64,000 nt of DNA from Metalysinibacillus jejuensis (GCF_003057615.1 NZ_QAFW01000003.1:39196-103195); one strand, 5' to 3'. Positions 1 to 10,563 are shown, counted from the first letter of the stretch. The notes: generated by a model not told the origin, from the sequence alone. Translations and numbers: made by a program.

Positions 1-932
1 TCTACTACTGAAATATACGCATCTTGTAACTCAACGTATTTACCAACAAGTGCGATTTTTGTTTTACCGTGTAAGTTTTTCACAACTTCCACAAGCTTTT
101 TCCAATCTTCCATGTCTGCTTCTGGCGCTTTTAGGCCGAAGTGGTCAAGTACGATATCGTCTAAATCTTGTTTGTGTAAGTTAAGTGGTACTTCGTATAA
201 ATGCTCAACGTCACGTGACTCAATAATTTCGTGCTTTTGTACGTCACAGAATAACGCTAACTTTTCTTTCATTTCTTCTGGTACTTCTTGCTCTGTACGC
301 ACGACAATAATATTTGGTTGAATACCAAGTGAACGTAACTCTTTAACCGAGTGTTGTGTTGGTTTTGTTTTTAGTTCGCCTGCTGCTTTAATGTACGGGA
401 TTAACGTACAGTGGATGTACATTACGTTGTTGTGACCTAAGTTCGTACGCATTTGACGAATGGCTTCTAAAAATGGTAGTGACTCGATGTCACCTACTGT
501 ACCACCAACTTCTGTAATTACAACATCAGCATTTGTTTCGCGACCTGCACGTTGGATGCGGTCTTTAATTTCGTTCGTAATATGCGGAATAACTTGTACT
601 GTACCGCCGTTATAATCGCCGCGACGTTCTTTATTTAATACCGTTTGGTAAACACGACCTGACGTTACCGTTGAATGCTTTCCTAAATTAATATCGATGA
701 AGCGCTCGTAGTGACCTAAGTCTAAGTCAGCCTCAGCACCGTCATCCGTTACAAAAACCTCACCATGTTGGTATGGGCTCATTGTGCCTGGGTCGATATT
801 AATGTACGGATCGAATTTTTGAATCGTTACCTCTAACCCACGATTTTTTAATAAACGTCCTAATGATGCAGCGACAATACCCTTACCAAGTGACGATACT
901 ACGCCACCTGTTACGAAAATATACTTTGTCAT
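1..932 (-). CDS. pyrG: CTP synthase, N-terminal 310 residues (C-terminus outside window)
   Basis: Makes CTP from UTP using ATP and glutamine, the last step of de novo pyrimidine synthesis, in the cytosol. The frame is open from the ATG at 932 to the window edge, so the gene is partial only because the window ends. The visible part is the synthetase (amidoligase) domain, beginning [18 protein letters not shown] with the nucleotide-binding loop, followed by the [19 protein letters not shown] and [10 protein letters not shown] stretches typical of PyrG. The last visible residues enter the region leading to the glutaminase domain. The start is supported by AAGGAGG 8-9 nt upstream. It lies downstream of rpoE, as in B. 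subtilis, and has its own promoter and attenuator in the 142-bp gap. Identification is very secure. Confidence 0.97.
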   Translation of the reverse strand, partial: MTKYIFVTGGVVSSLGKGIVAASLGRLLKNRGLEVTIQKFDPYINIDPGTMSPYQHGEVFVTDDGAEADLDLGHYERFIDINLGKHSTVTSGRVYQTVLNKERRGDYNGGTVQVIPHITNEIKDRIQRAGRETNADVVITEVGGTVGDIESLPFLEAIRQMRTNLGHNNVMYIHCTLIPYIKAAGELKTKPTQHSVKELRSLGIQPNIIVVRTEQEVPEEMKEKLALFCDVQKHEIIESRDVEHLYEVPLNLHKQDLDDIVLDHFGLKAPEADMEDWKKLVEVVKNLHGKTKIALVGKYVELQDAYISVV

Positions 933-954
933 TACAAATGCCTCCTTATATTTA

Positions 955-999
955 TAAAAAATAAAAAACGCTCCCTCTGCATAGTTGCAGGGGAAGCGT
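955..999 (-). terminator. pyrG leader attenuator hairpin
   Basis: Read on the minus strand, arms ACGCTTCCCCTGCA and TGCAGAGGGAGCGT enclose a 4-nt loop and are followed by a T-rich run (TTTTTTATTTTTT), giving a good intrinsic terminator. It lies inside the pyrG leader, between the predicted start site (1035) and the start codon (932). Its upstream arm carries a pyrimidine run, CTTCCCCT, that a G-rich 5' end could pair with. This matches the arrangement known for B. subtilis pyrG, where extra G residues added at low CTP prevent termination. Confidence 0.8.
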
Positions 1000-1028
1000 A
1001 TCACTTATACGGTCAATCTCCTTTTTTA

Positions 1029-1071
1029 GGAGCCCAATTAAAAGAGTATACGTTAGCGAAAAATATGTCAA
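1029..1071 (-). promoter_or_regulatory. pyrG promoter with GGGCTCC initiation site
   Basis: On the minus strand there is TTGACA (1071-1066), a 17-nt spacer, TACTCT (1048-1043), then 7 nt and GGGCTCC beginning at 1035. The promoter starts 3 nt after the rpoE stop codon. A start at GGGC is the known requirement for CTP-sensitive reiterative transcription at B. subtilis pyrG. Promoter elements and GGGC are seen directly; the mechanism is inferred by analogy. Confidence 0.78.
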
Positions 1072-1074
1072 GAA

Positions 1075-1650
1075 TTATTCTTCGTCTTCTTCCTCGTCCT
1101 CATCGTCTTCTTCGCCTAGGTCAAACTCTTCGTCCTCGATGATAACTTCTTCAACGTCTTCATCTTCTTCGAGTTCTTCTTCGTCTTCAAGCTCTTCCTC
1201 ATCTTTACCGAAGCCGATCGGTTCTACAAGGCTTGCTTCTTCTTCGTCATCTTCTTCTTCGTCTTCTAACTCATCTTCAAAGATAAGCGCTTCTTCTGCT
1301 TCAAGCTCTTCCACATCATCAAAGTCGTCTTCTTTAACCGCTTTTGATTTTTTCTTGCGGATTTTTACAGATGGTGCTGTTTCTTCTTCGATTTGTTCTA
1401 CTTTATACCACTCACGTAAGCCCCAACCATCTTCTTGGTTAAGTAAGAAGCGTCCGTCGATGTTTAAATCTGTGTAAAATTGTTGAATGCGTGCTTTCAT
1501 TTCTGCATTCGTATACCCTTTTATTTTTTGAAGCTCGCTCGTTAGCGCTTCTAAACTCATTGAACTATGTTTTTCTGTTAAAATCGCGAAAGCTAAATCT
1601 ACCAGCGACTCTTCTGCGATTTGGTGCTTTGTCATATTACGAAAATCCAC
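1075..1650 (-). CDS. rpoE: RNA polymerase delta subunit
   Basis: Delta subunit of Gram-positive RNA polymerase. It lowers nonspecific DNA binding and speeds polymerase recycling. The N-terminal HARE-HTH domain (about residues 5-85) includes the family hallmark IQQFYTDLNIDGRFL and WGLREWY. After a basic KIRKKKSK patch the remaining ~85 residues are almost all Asp and Glu, the disordered acidic tail of the family. I start it at GTG 1650 (VDFRNMTKHQ, 191 aa) because AAAGGA and TAGGAAA lie just upstream and the family starts near this point. A longer frame extends to 1707 and an internal ATG is at 1635. It is followed directly by the pyrG promoter, as in B. subtilis. Confidence 0.93.
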   Translation of the reverse strand: MDFRNMTKHQIAEESLVDLAFAILTEKHSSMSLEALTSELQKIKGYTNAEMKARIQQFYTDLNIDGRFLLNQEDGWGLREWYKVEQIEEETAPSVKIRKKKSKAVKEDDFDDVEELEAEEALIFEDELEDEEEDDEEEASLVEPIGFGKDEEELEDEEELEEDEDVEEVIIEDEEFDLGEEDDEDEEEDEE

Positions 1651-1727
1651 TTTCCTACACGTCCTTTCAATTCGCCTACTAGTAAGCATAATACTCATTA
1701 TATACAATACTTCATCGCAATGGCTAC

Positions 1728-1892
1728 TTACATTTTACGTTTTTTTGAATGTAGCATTTGACGCGTGCCTAAAAAAAATAAATATGCTGATAGGATTAAT
1801 AACGGAATCGATGCCAGTTGCTCATTATACATCGCTGTAATAATTATCAGTAATACTAAAATAATTCCGTACGATAGCATTTTTTTAAACAC
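1728..1892 (-). CDS. small two-helix membrane protein, 54 aa
   Basis: Short unrecognised gene. It starts at GTG 1892, preceded by AGAGGTGAT with 4-5 nt spacing, and ends at TAA 1730-1728. The peptide starts VFKKMLSYGIILVLLIITA and has two hydrophobic stretches (about residues 7-19 and 27-43) separated by YNEQLAS, ending in a basic tail with several Lys and Arg. That pattern suggests a small hairpin-like inner-membrane protein with a positive C-terminus. It sits between icmF and rpoE on the same strand; rpoE starts about 80 nt downstream. The ribosome binding site and composition support it being real; function unknown. An overlapping plus-strand frame (1765-1986) has no ribosome binding site and is not believed. 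Confidence 0.6.
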   Translation of the reverse strand: MFKKMLSYGIILVLLIIITAMYNEQLASIPLLILSAYLFFLGTRQMLHSKKRKM

Positions 1893-2000
1893 GCGAATCA
1901 CCTCTTTGTTTCAGTATAGCGAATTTTACTTTGCGATATCAAACAACTTCCTACCGCTCATGCTCATTTTTGCTCGTTCTCGCTAACTCTTGTAAACGAT

Positions 2001-2036
2001 AAGAGCACCCTTCTCCTCGAGGAAAAAGGTGCTCTT
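2001..2036 (-). terminator. hairpin after icmF
   Basis: Arms AAGAGCACC and GGTGCTCTT with further partial pairing around a TCGA loop, 8 nt beyond the icmF stop codon. The T-run on the minus strand is weak (CTTATCGTTTAC), so termination may be partial. Confidence 0.5.
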
Positions 2037-2043
2037 TATTTGC

Positions 2044-5000
2044 TTACATATTACGACGGTATTGCCCGCCTACTTCGTAAAGTGCGCGTGTAATTTGACC
2101 GAGGCTCGCTACTTTTACAGTATCCATTAGTTCGGCAAAAATGTTGCCACCTGTTACCGCTGCGTGTTGCAAGCGCTCAATCGCTTGTTCTGCTTCTGTT
2201 TTATGCTTCGCTTGGAAGGCTTGTAAATTCGTAATTTGCGCTTCTTTCTCTTCTTTTGAAGCACGCGCAATTTCCATGCTATCAATCGCATCATCTGACG
2301 GTGGGTTAGGGTTAAGGTACGTATTAACACCGATGATCGGTAACTCGCCTGAGTGCTTCAGCATTTCGTAATGCATCGACTCCTCTTGGATTTTACCGCG
2401 TTGGTATTGTGTTTCCATTGCACCTAATACGCCACCGCGGTCATTAATACGATCAAACTCTTCAAGCACTGCGTTTTCTACTAACTCTGTTAGCTCTTCA
2501 ATAATGAATGCACCTTGTAGTGGGTTTTCATTTTTTGTTAAGCCATGCTCTTTCGTAATAATCATTTGAATAGCCATTGCACGACGTACCGACTCTTCTG
2601 TTGGCGTAGTAATGGCCTCATCATACGCATTAGTGTGTAGTGAGTTACAGTTATCATGTAGCGCCATTAACGCTTGAAGTGTCGTACGAATATCATTAAA
2701 GTCAATCTCCTGCGCGTGCAAGCTTCGACCTGATGTTTGAATGTGATACTTTAATTTTTGTGAACGCTCATTTGCCCCGTACTTATCGCGCATTACGACT
2801 GCCCAAATACGTCGCGCCACACGACCAATAACCGAGTACTCTGGGTCTAAACCATTTGAGAAGAAGAAGGATAAGTTTGGCGCAAAGTCATCGATATGCA
2901 TGCCACGGCTCAAATAATACTCCACATACGTAAAGCCGTTCGCTAATGTAAATGCCAATTGCGAAATTGGATTTGCGCCCGCTTCAGCAATATGATAGCC
3001 CGAAATTGATACCGAATAATAATTGCGTACTTTATGGTCAATAAAGTACTGCTGGATATCGCCCATTAAACGCAGCGCAAACTCTGTTGAGAAGATGCAC
3101 GTATTTTGCCCTTGATCTTCTTTTAAAATATCGGCTTGTACTGTACCACGCACCACTTGTAGTGTTTGCTCGCGTACGTTCGTAAACTCTTCTACAGTTA
3201 ATGTGCGACCTAGCGCTTCCTCTTGCTTTTTCACTTGTTGGTCAATCGCCGCATTCATAAACATCGCTAAAATAATTGGCGCTGGACCGTTAATTGTCAT
3301 CGATACTGATGTTGACGGCGCACATAAATCAAAGCCATCGTATAGCTTTTTCATATCTTCTAGCGTACAAATGCTTACACCTGACTCACCGACTTTACCG
3401 TAAATATCAGGACGGTGGTCTGGGTCTTCGCCGTAAAGTGTTACAGAGTCAAACGCTGTTGATAAACGTTTCGCATCGTCATCCTTAGACAAGTAGTGGA
3501 AGCGGCGATTCGTACGCTCTGGCGTACCCTCACCCGCGAATTGACGCTTAGGATCCTCGCCCTCACGTTTAAATTGGAAGACGCCCCCTGTATACGGGAA
3601 CTCCCCAGGCACGTTTTCACGGTATACCCAGCTCAAAATTTCGCCGTAATCTTTATAGTTAGGCAGTGATACTTTCGGAATTTTAGTACCTGCTAAACTT
3701 TTTGTCTTCAATACAGTACGGATTTCCTTATCACGAATTTTCATCACAAATTCATCTTTACTATACGCTTCTTTTAGCGCATCCCAATTGTTTAAAATAC
3801 GTTTAGACTCCGCTGACAACTCTTCGCGCACACCTTCAGCTAATGAAGTTAAAGACGCTACGAGTGCATCGTCATGCGCTTTTTCTTTAACCGCTTCAAG
3901 CGCACCTTCTAGTTGGAAAAGACGGCGTGCTAAAGCGACTTGTTGTTCCGTATTTTTATGGTAGTTACGCACGGTATCTGTAATTTCACGCAAGTAGTAA
4001 CGGCGGTCATTCGGGATAATTACGTCTTGCTTTTGCGTCTTCGTTGACGTTTCGTACGACGTTTCCCAATCTGTACCTGCCTTATCGTTTAGCACACGTA
4101 CAATTGCTGCAAACAGCGTATTCGTACCCTTATCATTAAACTGGCTCGCAATCGTACCGTATACCGGCATATCATCTAAATCAGCTTCCCATAGCTCGCG
4201 TGAACGTTGGTATTGCTTTTGTACTTGGCGCTTAGCATCTTCAGAACCTTTACGCTCAAATTTATTAATCGCAATAATATCTGCGTAGTCAATCATGTCA
4301 ATTTTTTCTAATTGTGTCGGTGCACCGAACTCTGATGTCATAACATACATCGAAATGTCAGTATAGTTAGTGATTTCTGCATCCCCTTGACCTATACCAC
4401 TCGTTTCAACGATAATTAAGTCATAGCCTGCTGTTTTTACAATATCGAGTACGTCGCCAATCGATGACGAAAGTTCCGTGCGGGAACCACGTGTAGCCAA
4501 GCTACGCATGTATACGCGATTGTTAAAAATAGCATTCATACGGATACGGTCGCCTAATAGCGCACCACCCGTTTTTTGTTTTGTTGGGTCCACAGACAGG
4601 ATGGCAACCTTTTTATCTGGGAACTCACGTAAAAATCGACGAATCAATTCATCTGTTAGAGACGATTTACCTGCCCCACCGGTACCAGTAATACCTAAAA
4701 CGGGCGTGTTTTTCGAGCGTTGGCGCGCTACTTCAATCAGTTGTTTTGCTTCGTCGCTTTCTACTTCTTCTGCAATCGTAATTAATTTCGCTAGTACTTC
4801 TGGTGCTTCTGTTGTTAGCTTATCGAGCAGTGCTTGGTAGTCTTCATTGTCAATCGTCGAAAAATCGCTCTGCTCAATTTGATAATTGATCATCCCTTGT
4901 AAGCCAAGTTTTCGACCGTCTTCTGGTGAAAAAATACCTGCAATGCCGTAATCCTCTAACTCTTTAATTTCTTTCGGTAAAATAACACCACCGCCACCAC

Positions 5001-5298
5001 CCCAAATTTTAACGTGTGGTGCACCTCGTTCTTTTAATAAATCATACATGTACTTAAAGTACTCAATATGTCCCCCTTGATAAGACGAAATCGCAATGCC
5101 TTGTGCATCCTCTTGGATAGCAGCGTTGACAACTTCCTCTACTGAACGATTATGCCCTAAATGGATAACCTCAGAACCGCTCGCTTGTAAAATACGACGC
5201 ATAATATTAATCGATGCATCATGACCATCAAAAAGGCTTGATGCAGTTACGAAGCGTACGTGGTTTTTTGGACGATACACTACTTTTTCTTGTGTCAT
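2044..5298 (-). CDS. icmF: fused isobutyryl-CoA mutase
   Basis: Adenosylcobalamin-dependent interconversion of isobutyryl-CoA and n-butyryl-CoA, with a built-in G-protein chaperone for cofactor loading. Domain order is that of IcmF: B12-binding domain first (residues 1-150, FDGHDASIN with the cobalt-ligand His near residue 26), MeaI-type GTPase (P-loop GTGGAGKS near 204-211, later NKFERKG), then the mutase TIM barrel with [16 protein letters not shown] and the [13 protein letters not shown] stretch. Length 1084 aa is normal. I use the ATG at 5298 (MTQEKV) because GGGGGAT lies 7 nt upstream; the ATG 15 nt earlier is too close to its ribosome site. It ends the beta-oxidation operon. Its cofactor can come from the adenosyltransferase and btu genes at 13-16 kb. 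Confidence 0.96.
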   Translation of the reverse strand: MTQEKVVYRPKNHVRFVTASSLFDGHDASINIMRRILQASGSEVIHLGHNRSVEEVVNAAIQEDAQGIAISSYQGGHIEYFKYMYDLLKERGAPHVKIWGGGGGVILPKEIKELEDYGIAGIFSPEDGRKLGLQGMINYQIEQSDFSTIDNEDYQALLDKLTTEAPEVLAKLITIAEEVESDEAKQLIEVARQRSKNTPVLGITGTGGAGKSSLTDELIRRFLREFPDKKVAILSVDPTKQKTGGALLGDRIRMNAIFNNRVYMRSLATRGSRTELSSSIGDVLDIVKTAGYDLIIVETSGIGQGDAEITNYTDISMYVMTSEFGAPTQLEKIDMIDYADIIAINKFERKGSEDAKRQVQKQYQRSRELWEADLDDMPVYGTIASQFNDKGTNTLFAAIVRVLNDKAGTDWETSYETSTKTQKQDVIIPNDRRYYLREITDTVRNYHKNTEQQVALARRLFQLEGALEAVKEKAHDDALVASLTSLAEGVREELSAESKRILNNWDALKEAYSKDEFVMKIRDKEIRTVLKTKSLAGTKIPKVSLPNYKDYGEILSWVYRENVPGEFPYTGGVFQFKREGEDPKRQFAGEGTPERTNRRFHYLSKDDDAKRLSTAFDSVTLYGEDPDHRPDIYGKVGESGVSICTLEDMKKLYDGFDLCAPSTSVSMTINGPAPIILAMFMNAAIDQQVKKQEEALGRTLTVEEFTNVREQTLQVVRGTVQADILKEDQGQNTCIFSTEFALRLMGDIQQYFIDHKVRNYYSVSISGYHIAEAGANPISQLAFTLANGFTYVEYYLSRGMHIDDFAPNLSFFFSNGLDPEYSVIGRVARRIWAVVMRDKYGANERSQKLKYHIQTSGRSLHAQEIDFNDIRTTLQALMALHDNCNSLHTNAYDEAITTPTEESVRRAMAIQMIITKEHGLTKNENPLQGAFIIEELTELVENAVLEEFDRINDRGGVLGAMETQYQRGKIQEESMHYEMLKHSGELPIIGVNTYLNPNPPSDDAIDSMEIARASKEEKEAQITNLQAFQAKHKTEAEQAIERLQHAAVTGGNIFAELMDTVKVASLGQITRALYEVGGQYRRNM

Positions 5299-5328
5299 GA
5301 ATTTATCCCCCATCCTCTTTATAAATTG

Positions 5329-5967
5329 TTAAGCAAATCCCTTAATCCCCTCAATAAACATCGTGGTCTGCATGTCGATAAACGAATCAATCGTGTGGTG
5401 GGGGTGGAGCGCCCATTTACGGAACGCCCAACTTTGCCCTTGTACCACAATATTATTCGCTGCGAGATGAATTTGTTGCTCTGTTAATGTGAGCTCCCCT
5501 GCATCTACACATTTTTTCAAAATGCCTTCAAAAATTGCGACCATTTCAAACTCTTTCGAAAAAACATAAACTAATGCTTCTTTTTTAAGCGACTTTGTTT
5601 CTTGATACATAATGGTAAACTCGTCCACCATGCCATCAATTAACATAAAGTATTGACGAATTGCCCCTTTTAATTCGTTTAACGTACCTGAGTCTGTCGG
5701 AAACTCCGACAGTTGCGTCATCACTTCATTGAAGATGCTGTCACACACAAGGTATAATACATCTTCTTTGGAGCGAATGTACTCATACAACGTCCCAATA
5801 CTAAAGCCAGCTTCTTTTGCGATTTCTCGCGTGGTAGCGCGATGGAACCCCTTTTCCTTAAATAACTTAATCGCGCCTTGAATCATTTGCTTACGGCGAA
5901 TGGCAATCAAACTTTCATCCTTAACAGATGACTCTACTACTAACTTACCTTGTTGTTTCTCTGTCAT
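5329..5967 (-). CDS. TetR/AcrR-family regulator of the beta-oxidation operon
   Basis: DNA-binding repressor with an N-terminal helix-turn-helix (about residues 25-75, including GFHRATTREIAKEAGFSIG then TLYEYIRSKEDVLY) and a C-terminal ligand-binding domain, 212 aa. It is translated from 3 nt after the acdA stop with no clear ribosome site, so it is probably coupled to acdA. It lies between acdA and icmF, inside an acyl-CoA catabolic operon, so an acyl-CoA effector is likely. Candidate operators are the similar 14-bp palindromes at 10379 (operon leader) and 12804 (fadF promoter). It plays the role FadR plays in B. subtilis, but I cannot show it is the orthologue. Confidence 0.88.
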   Translation of the reverse strand: MTEKQQGKLVVESSVKDESLIAIRRKQMIQGAIKLFKEKGFHRATTREIAKEAGFSIGTLYEYIRSKEDVLYLVCDSIFNEVMTQLSEFPTDSGTLNELKGAIRQYFMLIDGMVDEFTIMYQETKSLKKEALVYVFSKEFEMVAIFEGILKKCVDAGELTLTEQQIHLAANNIVVQGQSWAFRKWALHPHHTIDSFIDMQTTMFIEGIKGFA

Positions 5968-5970
5968 AAA

Positions 5971-7110
5971 TTACTTTGTAAGCATACGCGAGATAACTAA
6001 GCGTTGAATCTCTTGCGTTCCTTCATAAATTTGTGTAATTTTAGCATCGCGCATGTAACGCTCTACTGGGTAGTCTTTCGTATAGCCGTAACCGCCATAT
6101 ACTTGTACTGCCTCTGTCGTTACTTTCATCGCTGTATCGCCTGCTAATAATTTAGCCATTGCCGAAGCTTTACCATACGGTAGATCATTCGACTCTAACC
6201 AAGCCGCTTGATACGTTAATAAACGTGATGCTTCTGTTTGTGTTGCCATATCCGCTAATTTAAATGAAACCCCTTGTTGCGCAGCAATTGGTTTACCAAA
6301 TTGTACGCGCTCTTTTGCATAGCCTACCGCTGCATCAAGTGCACCTTGTGCAATACCTACAGCTTGTGCTGCGATGCCGTTACGCCCACCATCTAATGTT
6401 TTCATAGCGATAATAAAACCTTCGCCTTCTTTGCCGAGTAAGTTTTCTTTTGGTACGCGGCAGTTATCAAACATAATTTCTGTTGTCGGTGAAGAACGAA
6501 TGCCGAGCTTTTGTTCTTTTTTACCTACAGAAAATCCTGGTGTATCTGCTTCTACGATAAAGGCACTTGTACCGCTATGTTTAGATGTTGGGTCTGTTAC
6601 TGCAAACACCACATACGTATCCGCAATACCACCGTTTGTAATGAAGATTTTCGAGCCGTTTAGCACGTACGCATCGCCGTCTAATTTAGCTGTTGTTTTC
6701 ATGCCACCTGCATCACTGCCTGAGCCTGGCTCTGTTAAGCCGTAAGCGCCAACTTTTTTACCTTCTGCCATTGGGCGTAAGTATTTTTGTTTTTGCTCTT
6801 CGTTACCGTATTTGTAAATCGGCCAACCTGCTAATGATGTATGTGCTGATAAGACAACGCCTGTTGATGCACAAACGCGTGATAACTCTTCGATTGTAAT
6901 AACGTAAGCAAGGTAGTCCATACCTGCGCCGCCGTACTCTTCTGGCCAAGGGATACCTGTTAAGCCAAGCTCAGCCATTTGTTTGAAAATATTCATATCA
7001 AATGTTTCGTTTTCATCGCGTTCAGCCGCTGTTGGCGCTACTTGCTCAAGCGCAAAGTCGCGTACCATTTTACGTAGCATTTCGTGTTCTTCTGATAATT
7101 GGAAGTTCAT
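5971..7110 (-). CDS. acdA: acyl-CoA dehydrogenase, AcdA type
   Basis: FAD flavoenzyme that introduces the 2,3-trans double bond into acyl-CoAs and passes electrons to ETF. 379 aa, full length. N-terminal helical domain ([15 protein letters not shown]), beta-barrel domain with [20 protein letters not shown] and FITNGG, C-terminal domain with the [16 protein letters not shown] signature that contains the catalytic-base position (Glu of YEGT). Very close in character to B. subtilis AcdA, which is also a neighbour of the pyrG/rpoE/fadF region there. It follows the mmgC-like dehydrogenase by 22 bp and precedes the TetR gene by 3 bp. Chain-length preference cannot be read from sequence. Confidence 0.94.
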   Translation of the reverse strand: MNFQLSEEHEMLRKMVRDFALEQVAPTAAERDENETFDMNIFKQMAELGLTGIPWPEEYGGAGMDYLAYVITIEELSRVCASTGVVLSAHTSLAGWPIYKYGNEEQKQKYLRPMAEGKKVGAYGLTEPGSGSDAGGMKTTAKLDGDAYVLNGSKIFITNGGIADTYVVFAVTDPTSKHSGTSAFIVEADTPGFSVGKKEQKLGIRSSPTTEIMFDNCRVPKENLLGKEGEGFIIAMKTLDGGRNGIAAQAVGIAQGALDAAVGYAKERVQFGKPIAAQQGVSFKLADMATQTEASRLLTYQAAWLESNDLPYGKASAMAKLLAGDTAMKVTTEAVQVYGGYGYTKDYPVERYMRDAKITQIYEGTQEIQRLVISRMLTK

Positions 7111-7132
7111 TGTTCTATCCCCTTTTTTATAC

Positions 7133-8272
7133 TTATTTTGTCATCATATGTTTGCCAATAACTAAGCGTTGAATTTCAGACGTACCTTCGTAAATTTCCG
7201 TTACTTTAGCATCGCGGAAATAACGCTCTACTGGATAATCTTTCGTATAGCCATAACCACCGTAAATTTGTACGGCTTCAATAGCTGTATCGACTGCCGT
7301 TTTTGAAGCAAATAGCTTAGCCATTGATGCTTCTTGCCCGCAGTTTTTACCTTCTGCACGTAAGTTCGCTGCACGGTAAACGAGTAATTTAGCTGCTTCT
7401 ACAGCTGTTGCCATATCCGCTAATTTAAAGCCTACCCCTTGTTGTACCGCAATTGGTTTACCAAACTGTACGCGCTCTTTCGCATAGCCTGTTGCCGCTT
7501 CAAGTGCCGCCTCTGCAATGCCTAATGATTGTGCCGCAATACCGATGCGCCCTACGTCTAAGTTAGCCATCGCAATTTTAAAGCCTTCTCCTTCAGCACC
7601 TAGTAAGTTTTCTGCAGGTACGCGCATATTATCAAACGTTAACTGCACAGTACGTGAGCCGTGTAAGCCCATCTTTTCTTCATCCTTACCGATAACTAAG
7701 CCCTCTGTACCTTTTTCAACGATAAATGCTGAAATGCCATAAGAACCTTTTGATGGATCCGTTACCGCAAAGACGATGTATACATCCGCTTCGCCACCGT
7801 TCGTAATAAATACTTTCGAACCGTTAATAACGTAGTGATCGCCGTCTTTTACCGCTTTTGATTTTAATGAGCCGGCATCAGAGCCTGCACTCGGCTCTGT
7901 TAAACAGAAGGCACCAAGGTACTCGCCCGCTGCTAATTTTGGCACATACTTTTGCTTTTGCTCTTCATTACCGAAGTAAAGAATAGGATTCGTACCTACT
8001 GATGTGTGCACGGATAAAATAACGCCTACTACCGCACTCACTCGTGATAACTCATTGATTGCGATAATATATGAAGTAAAGTCCATATCCGTACCGCCAT
8101 AAGCTTCGGGTACCGTAATACCCATTAAGCCAAGCTCACCCATCTTCTTTAAAATCTCGCGTGGAAATTCGCCTGCTTCCATACGCTCTACGAACGGAGC
8201 AATTTCCTTTTGCGCAAAGTTACGCACCATATCACGCATCATGCGTTGTTCTTCTGTAAATTGTAAGTTCAC
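7133..8272 (-). CDS. mmgC: acyl-CoA dehydrogenase, MmgC type
   Basis: Second FAD-dependent acyl-CoA dehydrogenase of the operon, 379 aa. Typical motifs: [15 protein letters not shown] in the flavin-binding region, [15 protein letters not shown], and [13 protein letters not shown] with the catalytic Glu position. The stretch [17 protein letters not shown] is shared with B. subtilis MmgC, and the order thiolase, hydroxyacyl-CoA dehydrogenase, this gene equals mmgA-mmgB-mmgC. Start ATG 8272 overlaps no neighbour; 12 bp separate it from the mmgB-like gene. It is related to but distinct from acdA next door, so the pair probably divides substrates by chain length or branching. Confidence 0.93.
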   Translation of the reverse strand: MNLQFTEEQRMMRDMVRNFAQKEIAPFVERMEAGEFPREILKKMGELGLMGITVPEAYGGTDMDFTSYIIAINELSRVSAVVGVILSVHTSVGTNPILYFGNEEQKQKYVPKLAAGEYLGAFCLTEPSAGSDAGSLKSKAVKDGDHYVINGSKVFITNGGEADVYIVFAVTDPSKGSYGISAFIVEKGTEGLVIGKDEEKMGLHGSRTVQLTFDNMRVPAENLLGAEGEGFKIAMANLDVGRIGIAAQSLGIAEAALEAATGYAKERVQFGKPIAVQQGVGFKLADMATAVEAAKLLVYRAANLRAEGKNCGQEASMAKLFASKTAVDTAIEAVQIYGGYGYTKDYPVERYFRDAKVTEIYEGTSEIQRLVIGKHMMTK

Positions 8273-8284
8273 TGCACTCTCTCC

Positions 8285-9136
8285 TTATTCGTAAACGTAG
8301 AAACCGCGACCTGATTTTTTACCTAACCAACCTGCTGCTACGTACTTGCGTAAGAGTGGGCATGGACGGTATTTACTATCTCCGAGTCCTTCGTGTAATA
8401 CTTCCATAATGTATAGGCACGTATCAAGGCCGATAAAGTCAGCTAATGTTAGCGGTCCCATCGGATGATTCATACCAAGCTTCATAACATCATCAATCGC
8501 TTCTTTCGTTGCTACACCTTCATAAAGCGCATAAACCGCTTCATTAATCATCGGTAATAAAATACGGTTTGAAATAAAGCCTGGGAAGTCATTCACTTCT
8601 ACTGGCGTTTTGTCTAGTTTTTTCGTCATATCTTCTACCGCTTGATACACTGCATCTGATGTCGCTAAGCCGCGAATAATTTCTACCAGCTTCATCACAG
8701 GTACCGGATTCATATAATGCATACCAATTACTTGCTCAGGACGTTTTGTTACAGCTGCAATTTCTGTAATCGGTAATGACGATGTATTCGTTGCTAAAAT
8801 CGCATGCTCCGGTGCAATTTCATCGAGCTGTTTAAAGATGGACTGCTTAATCTCCATGTTTTCAACCGCTGCCTCGATAATAATGTCTACGTCATGCGCA
8901 TCTTTTAAATCTAGTGACATCGTAATGCGATTTAAAATCGCTGCCTTGTCCTCTTCAGTTTTACGACCTTTTTCCACGTCACGCGTTAAGTTTTTCGTAA
9001 TAACGCCAATGCCGCGCTCATAAAACTCTTGCTTCATATCGTTCAGTTTCACATCAAACCCTGCTTGCGCACAAACTTGCGCAATACCTGACCCCATTTG
9101 TCCTGCTCCGATGACCATTACTCGTTGAATATTCAT
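8285..9136 (-). CDS. mmgB: 3-hydroxybutyryl-CoA dehydrogenase
   Basis: NAD-dependent oxidation of (S)-3-hydroxyacyl-CoA to 3-ketoacyl-CoA. 283 aa. The Rossmann motif [17 protein letters not shown] starts near residue 9, the catalytic region [19 protein letters not shown] lies near residue 140, and the C-terminal dimerisation domain carries [16 protein letters not shown]. Start chosen at ATG 9136: GGGGGAG lies 4-5 nt upstream, and the ATG overlaps the thiolase stop (ATGA), indicating translational coupling. A longer frame to 9196 is only the overlap with thiolase. Confidence 0.95.
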   Translation of the reverse strand: MNIQRVMVIGAGQMGSGIAQVCAQAGFDVKLNDMKQEFYERGIGVITKNLTRDVEKGRKTEEDKAAILNRITMSLDLKDAHDVDIIIEAAVENMEIKQSIFKQLDEIAPEHAILATNTSSLPITEIAAVTKRPEQVIGMHYMNPVPVMKLVEIIRGLATSDAVYQAVEDMTKKLDKTPVEVNDFPGFISNRILLPMINEAVYALYEGVATKEAIDDVMKLGMNHPMGPLTLADFIGLDTCLYIMEVLHEGLGDSKYRPCPLLRKYVAAGWLGKKSGRGFYVYE

Positions 9137-10335
9137 TGTGCTCCCCCTCGTGGTACCTCTATCATAATTGCGTCGCCTTGTCCTCCCCCAGAACAAATGG
9201 CAGCGATCCCCTTACCGCCACCTCGGCGTTTTAATTCATAAGCAAGCGTTAAAATAATGCGTGCGCCCGATGCCCCAATTGGGTGACCAAGTGCTACTGC
9301 ACCACCGTTAACATTTACTTTATCAGCTGGCAAGCCTGCAATTTGATTGCTCACTAATGCTACTGCCGCAAAAGCTTCATTAATTTCGACTGCTTCAATC
9401 TCGTCGATTGTCGTACCTGTCTTTTTTAATAACTCATTAATAACAAGCCCTGGTGTTTGCGGGAAATCTTCCGGTGCTACACCAACTTCAGCATGTCCGA
9501 TAATATACGCTAGTGGTGCGCGTCCTTCTGCTTTAGCGCGCTCCTCACTCATTAATACGAGTGCAGCTGCACCGTCGTTAACGCCTGGTGCATTACCCGC
9601 TGTAATCGTGCCGTCTTTGTCGAAAGCTGGACGTAAATTAGCTAGCGTCTCTACTGTTGTCGAAGGACGTACAGCTTCGTCTTCCTTTACAGTAACCGCT
9701 TCACCACGACGCTGTGGTACGTCTACTGCCACAATTTCTTCAGCAAATTTGCCCGCTGTAATGGCCTCATGTGCTAGCTGATGGCTACGCGTTGCCCACT
9801 CATCTTGCGCTTGGCGCGTTAAATCAAATTTAGTAGCGGTTGAGTTACCGTAAGTGCCCATATGTACACGTTTTTCACTAAACGAGCACGATAACCCATC
9901 AAAAATCATACCGTCTACAAGCGCTGCATCCCCCATGCGTAAGCCTTGACGCGCATTCAGTGAGTAGTACGGTGCATTGGACATCGATTCCATGCCGCCT
10001 GCTACAATAACCTCTTCTTCGCCTAAGCGAATAATTTGGTCTGCAAGCGTTACACTACGTAAGCCTGATGCACATACTTTATTAATCGTTTCTGTTTTTA
10101 CTTCCCACGGAATACCCGCCTTTGTAGCTGCTTGGCGCGAAGGGATTTGCCCTTGTCCTGCTTGCAGTACTGTACCAATAATTACTTCGCCAACATCTTC
10201 AGGTGCTACATTTGCTTTATGTAATGCCCCTTTAATTGCTACTGCACCTAAATCACTTGCCGCTAATGAACTTAATGCGCCGCCCATTTTACCAAATGGT
10301 GTGCGTGCTCCGTCAAGAATTACTGTTTTACTCAA
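9133..10335 (-). CDS. mmgA: acetyl-CoA C-acetyltransferase (thiolase)
   Basis: Thiolytic cleavage of 3-ketoacyl-CoA, or condensation of two acetyl-CoA. 400 aa. Active-site motifs in order: nucleophilic Cys in [15 protein letters not shown] near residue 90, the [12 protein letters not shown] histidine near 350, and the second Cys in [10 protein letters not shown] near 380. First gene of the operon. I prefer the TTG at 10335 (giving M-SKTVILDG) because AAGGGGTG sits 6 nt upstream; the GTG at 10344 overlaps that ribosome site. A promoter (10408-10436) and a palindromic operator (10379-10392) lie just upstream. Its stop overlaps the next start by 4 bp. Confidence 0.94.
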   Translation of the reverse strand: MSKTVILDGARTPFGKMGGALSSLAASDLGAVAIKGALHKANVAPEDVGEVIIGTVLQAGQGQIPSRQAATKAGIPWEVKTETINKVCASGLRSVTLADQIIRLGEEEVIVAGGMESMSNAPYYSLNARQGLRMGDAALVDGMIFDGLSCSFSEKRVHMGTYGNSTATKFDLTRQAQDEWATRSHQLAHEAITAGKFAEEIVAVDVPQRRGEAVTVKEDEAVRPSTTVETLANLRPAFDKDGTITAGNAPGVNDGAAALVLMSEERAKAEGRAPLAYIIGHAEVGVAPEDFPQTPGLVINELLKKTGTTIDEIEAVEINEAFAAVALVSNQIAGLPADKVNVNGGAVALGHPIGASGARIILTLAYELKRRGGGKGIAAICSGGGQGDAIMIEVPRGGAQ

Positions 10336-10378
10336 ACCTTCCACCCCTTTTATGCTACTGTTCGTTAGCTATCACGAC

Positions 10379-10392
10379 TGAACGCTCGCTCA
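10379..10392 (-). promoter_or_regulatory. palindromic operator in the beta-oxidation operon leader
   Basis: TGAACGCTCGCTCA on the plus strand (TGAGCGAGCGTTCA on the minus strand) is an imperfect 14-bp palindrome fitting TGAAYG, 2 nt, CRYTCA. It lies just downstream of the predicted start site, where a bound repressor would block elongation. The same pattern recurs within the fadF promoter. Likely bound by the TetR regulator encoded at 5329-5967. Confidence 0.6.
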
Positions 10393-10407
10393 ACTAACTT
10401 ACTTTTC

Positions 10408-10436
10408 ATTTTACCGAAGTTATGTCGTGAATGCAA
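10408..10436 (-). promoter_or_regulatory. promoter of the thiolase-icmF operon
   Basis: Minus strand: TTGCAT (10436-10431), 17-nt spacer, TAAAAT (10413-10408), about 70 nt upstream of the thiolase start. Standard sigma-A spacing. Confidence 0.6.
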
Positions 10437-10529
10437 TGCAAATATTCTTCATTAAATACAAATACTTCTCTATAACGTCATTTTATAAGTCTTTATTCAC
10501 GTTGTATAGTATTTTCTAATTATTTAGAC

Positions 10530-10563
10530 AAAAAAATAAACCGCCTGATTGCTCAAGCGGTTT
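10530..10563 (-). terminator. terminator after fadF
   Basis: Minus strand arms AAACCGCTTGA and TCAGGCGGTTT around a short loop, followed by ATTTTTTTG. It lies 10 nt beyond the fadF stop, so fadF is separated from the thiolase operon. Confidence 0.8.

Noticed and set aside
1139..1477. Plus-strand frame of 112 aa, mostly serine
   Set aside because: It is the antisense of the Asp/Glu-rich tail of RpoE (GAA/GAT codons read as TTC/TCT) with no ribosome site.
1765..1986. Plus-strand frame of 73 aa
   Set aside because: It overlaps the better supported minus-strand microprotein and lacks a ribosome site; it ends in an icmF terminator region.
9347..9781. 144-aa plus-strand frame inside the thiolase gene
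   Set aside because: Antisense shadow of a strongly supported gene; the same holds for the other long antisense frames, such as 4478-4840 and 52975-53520.
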